Source of the DNA: Bog-756 sp963745955
Lineage (GTDB): Bacteria > Actinomycetota > Acidimicrobiia > Acidimicrobiales > RAAP-2
Reading direction: 5' to 3'
Length of the DNA: 64,000 nt
NCBI GenBank assembly: GCA_963745955.1
Contig: CAVUZI010000008.1
Span: 682,001-746,000, forward strand
Shown: positions 61,455-64,000 of the stretch, one piece after another
Layout of the letters: each line of letters begins with the position of its first letter
Position numbering within the stretch: the stretch's first letter is position 1
Program-made: the position numbers and the translations under genes
Notes under the pieces: generated by a model
What the model was told of the DNA's origin: nothing
Databases searched by the model: none
Seen by the model: only the letters and a program-made list of their open reading frames with translations

Positions 61455-63515
61455 TCACCACAGCGCGCACCGCTGAGCCGGAGGGCGATACATCGGGTCC
61501 TTCCGGTGGCATCCGAACGCCGCGGAAAACTGCGGCATGTTGACCAGCGTTCCCAGAACGCGATCGCGACCGTCCGGGTGCGGATCGATCAGCTCGTCCA
61601 AACGCATTCGTTCGGGCCGTTCGAACGTTGCATATGTTTGCGCGAATGCGAGGAAGAAACGCTGCTCCGGCGTCCAGCCATCGATTCTGATGCGAGGCTT
61701 ACCCACGAGCGATCGTTCCAACGCTTCATAGGCGATCTCCGCGCCACCCAAGTCGGCGAGCTCTTCGCCGATGGTGAGCTTGTCATTTCCATGCTGGTCG
61801 CCGTCCTCGTGCGCGACGCAGCCGAGACGCGCGCTCCACGCCGCAGCATCGGCGGGTTGCCACCAGTCACGTAGGTTGCCCTGCGCGTCGCTCTTGCGCC
61901 CTTCGTCGTCGAAAGCGTGCGTGAGCTCGTGCGCGACGATGACACCGAGTGCGCCGTAGTTGATTGCATCATCAAAGTGCGTCGAAAAGAATGGCGGCTT
62001 TAACAGCCCGGCAGGGAAAGTGATGTCGTTGTAGGCCGCGCTATACGTGGCGTTGACGGTCGGAGCGGACATCATCCAGAAGTCCCGGCTCACGTTTCTG
62101 CCGAGATGCGTGAACGTGTTTCGCGCGCGGTAGAGTGAAACGCGCAGAGAATTGTCGACGAACGTGCCGCGATCGATGCCCAAGGTGTCATAGCTTCGCC
62201 AAGCGTCAGGGTAGCCCACATGGTCGGCGATCGCGTCCAACTTCGCGAGCGCTTCACGTCGAGTCGGTTCGCTCATCCACGTCAAGGAGCTCAGTCGATC
62301 GCGAAAAGTTAGTTGAATGTTGCTGATGAGCCGGCGCGCCGCCGCGCGCGTCTCGGGCGTGAAGTCGTGCTGGATGTAGAGTTGCCCGAGCGCGTCTCCA
62401 ATATCCATATCGACCGAGCGGACGCAGCGGTACCAAAGCGGCTGGACCTCGTGACGGCCGACAAGCCCCGCATCGAACGACGCCGCTTCGTCGACGAAGG
62501 CCATTGAGAGCGCCGGCGCCGTCCGCTCGATGAGACGATAAAGCAAATATGCCCGCAGCGAGGTAAGCGGTGAGGTTCGCAACACGGTTTCGAGATTCCG
62601 GAAGTACTCGGGTTGCGAAACGTCCAGTGTATCGACCCCACTCGCCATACGATCGCGAAAGAATGCCGCAAGATCGAAGCTCGGAATGAGTGCCTGCGCT
62701 TCCGCGAGCGTCATCTTGTGATAATTGGCGAGTCGATCGCGGAGCGTAGCGCGCGTCCGGGAACCGCGCGCGAGCTCGATCTCGACCGAGATGACGGCGT
62801 GGGCTTCGGCAGCGCTCGTGGCGAGATCGTCGCCCAACAGACGAAAGTCGCGCGTAATGTGTGTGACGTAGCTGGTTCGAATGAGATCGGCGCGTGCGTC
62901 GGCTGCGAAATAAAGGTCGCGATCGGGAAGACCCAATCCGCCCTGCGCTATGAATGCGAGGGTGCGCTGCTCGTCGCGCGGATCACCTTCGCTTCCCGCG
63001 AAAAAGAACGCGCGAGCTCCGATGTTCTGCAAGACCGCGGTCTGCAAGCGAAGGTCGGATAAATCTTTGATCGCGCGAATGCTGTGAACGTAAACTTGGA
63101 TGGGCGAGATCCCGGCCGCATCTCGCTCGCGCACGTTCATGCAAGAAGCGTAGTAGTCTACGGCCTTCTGTCCAGGTGAACCGTGCGGCCACGTGTCGCG
63201 CGAAACATTTTCGAGAAGATCGTGGAGACCGGAACGGTTCTCTGCGCGTAACTGATCGAGAACCGACCAGCGGCTGGCTGTAGGCGGAATCGGGTTGTTC
63301 GCGCGCCAACCGCCCATCGCGTAGCGGAAGAAATCTTGACACGGCTTGCATGTCGGATCGATGTTGGCGAGATCGAAGCCATGCATCGCAGACGCAATTG
63401 CCGCAGAGGAATTCGGCGGAACAAAGAGCGGAGCGCCATCGGCACCGAGCGCAAAGCTCGCAAGCAGCGTCAGGCCGGCGAGCAAACCGGCCACTCGAAG
63501 TAGGAGCCCCCTCAC
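61455..63515 (-). CDS. M13 family (neprilysin-like) metallopeptidase, second copy
   Basis: 686 residues from GTG 63515 (GTGA overlap with aroQ). A signal peptide (LLLRVAGLLAGLTLLASFALGADG) leads to FDLANIDPTCKPCQDFFRYAMGGWRANNPIPP. Zinc site: VIVAHELTHAFDDEGRKSDAQG, third ligand in TIGEELADLGGAEIAYEALERSL. NATYSAAYNDITFPAGLLKPPFF and the C-terminal RCALW are typical. It resembles the first M13 protein in layout but not closely in sequence, so the pair is an old duplication. Probably exported peptidase. Confidence 0.93.
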   Translation of the reverse strand: MRGLLLRVAGLLAGLTLLASFALGADGAPLFVPPNSSAAIASAMHGFDLANIDPTCKPCQDFFRYAMGGWRANNPIPPTASRWSVLDQLRAENRSGLHDLLENVSRDTWPHGSPGQKAVDYYASCMNVRERDAAGISPIQVYVHSIRAIKDLSDLRLQTAVLQNIGARAFFFAGSEGDPRDEQRTLAFIAQGGLGLPDRDLYFAADARADLIRTSYVTHITRDFRLLGDDLATSAAEAHAVISVEIELARGSRTRATLRDRLANYHKMTLAEAQALIPSFDLAAFFRDRMASGVDTLDVSQPEYFRNLETVLRTSPLTSLRAYLLYRLIERTAPALSMAFVDEAASFDAGLVGRHEVQPLWYRCVRSVDMDIGDALGQLYIQHDFTPETRAAARRLISNIQLTFRDRLSSLTWMSEPTRREALAKLDAIADHVGYPDAWRSYDTLGIDRGTFVDNSLRVSLYRARNTFTHLGRNVSRDFWMMSAPTVNATYSAAYNDITFPAGLLKPPFFSTHFDDAINYGALGVIVAHELTHAFDDEGRKSDAQGNLRDWWQPADAAAWSARLGCVAHEDGDQHGNDKLTIGEELADLGGAEIAYEALERSLVGKPRIRIDGWTPEQRFFLAFAQTYATFERPERMRLDELIDPHPDGRDRVLGTLVNMPQFSAAFGCHRKDPMYRPPAQRCALW

Positions 63516-63946
63516 CCTTTGCTTTTCGCGGCGAGTCGCTCCAGTGCTTGCAGATACGAGTCGAGACCGAGGCCTGAAATTTGCGCGTCGCAGACGTCGG
63601 CGATGACGGACGTCGCGCGAAACGCTTCGCGCGCGTGAATGTCTGAAAGGTGAACTTCGATCGTCGGCTTGTGAATCGCCGCGATGGCATCGCGGAGCGC
63701 GTATGAGTAATGGGTGAAGGCTCCGGGGTTGATTACCACGCCGTCGGCCCAGTGCCGCATGCGGTGCAAGTAGTCGATCAGACGTCCTTCATGATTGGAT
63801 TGGTAGAAGCGCACCGTGATTCCGAGCTCCTGGGCGTGCGTGCTGACGCGCTGCTCGAGCTGGTCGAGCGTCAGGCGACCGTAGACGTCGGGTTCACGTT
63901 CGCCGAGAAGGTTAAGATTTGGTCCATTGATGACGACGATGTTCAC
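63512..63946 (-). CDS. aroQ: Type II 3-dehydroquinate dehydratase
   Basis: 144 residues from GTG 63946, whose GTGA overlaps the stop of the gene upstream. Active-site pattern: NGPNLNLLGEREPDVYG with the catalytic Tyr, FYQSNHEGRLIDYLH, GVVINPGAFTHYSYALRDAI and VEVHLSDIHAREAFR with the catalytic His. It dehydrates 3-dehydroquinate in the shikimate pathway. It starts before the second M13 gene and is coupled to it, which seems accidental in function. Confidence 0.95.
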   Translation of the reverse strand: MNIVVINGPNLNLLGEREPDVYGRLTLDQLEQRVSTHAQELGITVRFYQSNHEGRLIDYLHRMRHWADGVVINPGAFTHYSYALRDAIAAIHKPTIEVHLSDIHAREAFRATSVIADVCDAQISGLGLDSYLQALERLAAKSKG

Positions 63947-64000
63947 CGTTTGAAGCCGACCCGGCGGAGCACGTCGAGCAGCATTGCGTTCGAAACGCCG
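63943..64000 (-). CDS. C-terminal fragment of an unidentified gene
   Basis: Nineteen codons enter from the window edge and end at TGA 63943-63945 with ...GVSNAMLLDVLRRVGFKR. They overlap the aroQ start by four bases. The piece is too short to name; a shikimate-pathway or peptidase gene would be a common neighbour, but nothing in the residues decides. Confidence 0.5.
   Translation of the reverse strand, partial: GVSNAMLLDVLRRVGFKR

Overview
The window reads as two unrelated bacterial genomes joined near base 32,350. Bases 1 to about 32,350 look like a high-GC actinobacterium, probably Acidimicrobiia-like. The gene order acpP-rnc-mutM-smc-ftsY-ffh-rpsP-khpA-rimM-trmD-rplS-DUF2469-yraN-comM-dprA is actinobacterial, DUF2469 and the F420/PPOX-type protein are typical of that phylum, and third codon positions are almost all G or C. 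Bases from about 32,350 to 64,000 are a different, moderately high-GC genome with a Gram-negative style envelope (TonB-dependent receptor with a carboxypeptidase-like N domain). It has two M13 peptidases, NadA/NadC, a group-4 hydrogenase-like operon and a dispersed GCTCGGGATGACA repeat. I favour an Eremiobacterota (WPS-2)-like organism, with low confidence. The join truncates a P450 gene on one side and a hyfC-like gene on the other, so a metagenome assembly chimera is the simplest explanation.

Left part. There is a partial group II truncated haemoglobin and an SDR oxidoreductase. Four overlapping minus-strand genes follow: circularly permuted ATP-grasp, alpha-E, an ATP-grasp/alpha-E fusion, and a transglutaminase-like protein. 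They resemble a predicted amide-ligase/peptidase cluster. The divergent plus-strand run carries fatty-acid carrier, RNA processing, DNA repair, SMC, SRP and SRP receptor, ribosome and tRNA modification, and DNA uptake genes. After it come a pseudopilin-like protein, an ISAzo13-type insertion sequence, a PPOX-family protein, a DUF222-HNH nuclease, endonuclease IV, fumarase C and the truncated P450. Short tandem repeats are common between genes and in gene tails in this half.

Right part. A tightly overlapping hyfC-E-F-G-I operon encodes a membrane hydrogenase-like complex. Then come an HD-GYP response regulator, panC, nadA-nadC, ogt, ArsR plus a tandem AHSA1 protein, and a GH15 glucoamylase split by an in-frame amber codon. 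rplJ-rplL follow behind an L10 leader and terminator. Next are AraC, a broken BCAT, AlaX, YCII, an M13 peptidase, a second BCAT and a MobA-like transferase. A zinc-type module (znuABC, a Fur-family regulator, a membrane protein and a TonB receptor) carries two matching palindromes. The end holds GNAT, TPR-ATP-grasp, SDR, a second M13 peptidase and aroQ.

Quality note. At least ten one-base frameshifts occur, nine of them net insertions, in genes of both halves including smc, ftsY, ffh and trmD. When each is repaired by one base, the gene length becomes a whole number of codons and matches its family. This points to consensus sequence errors rather than decay.
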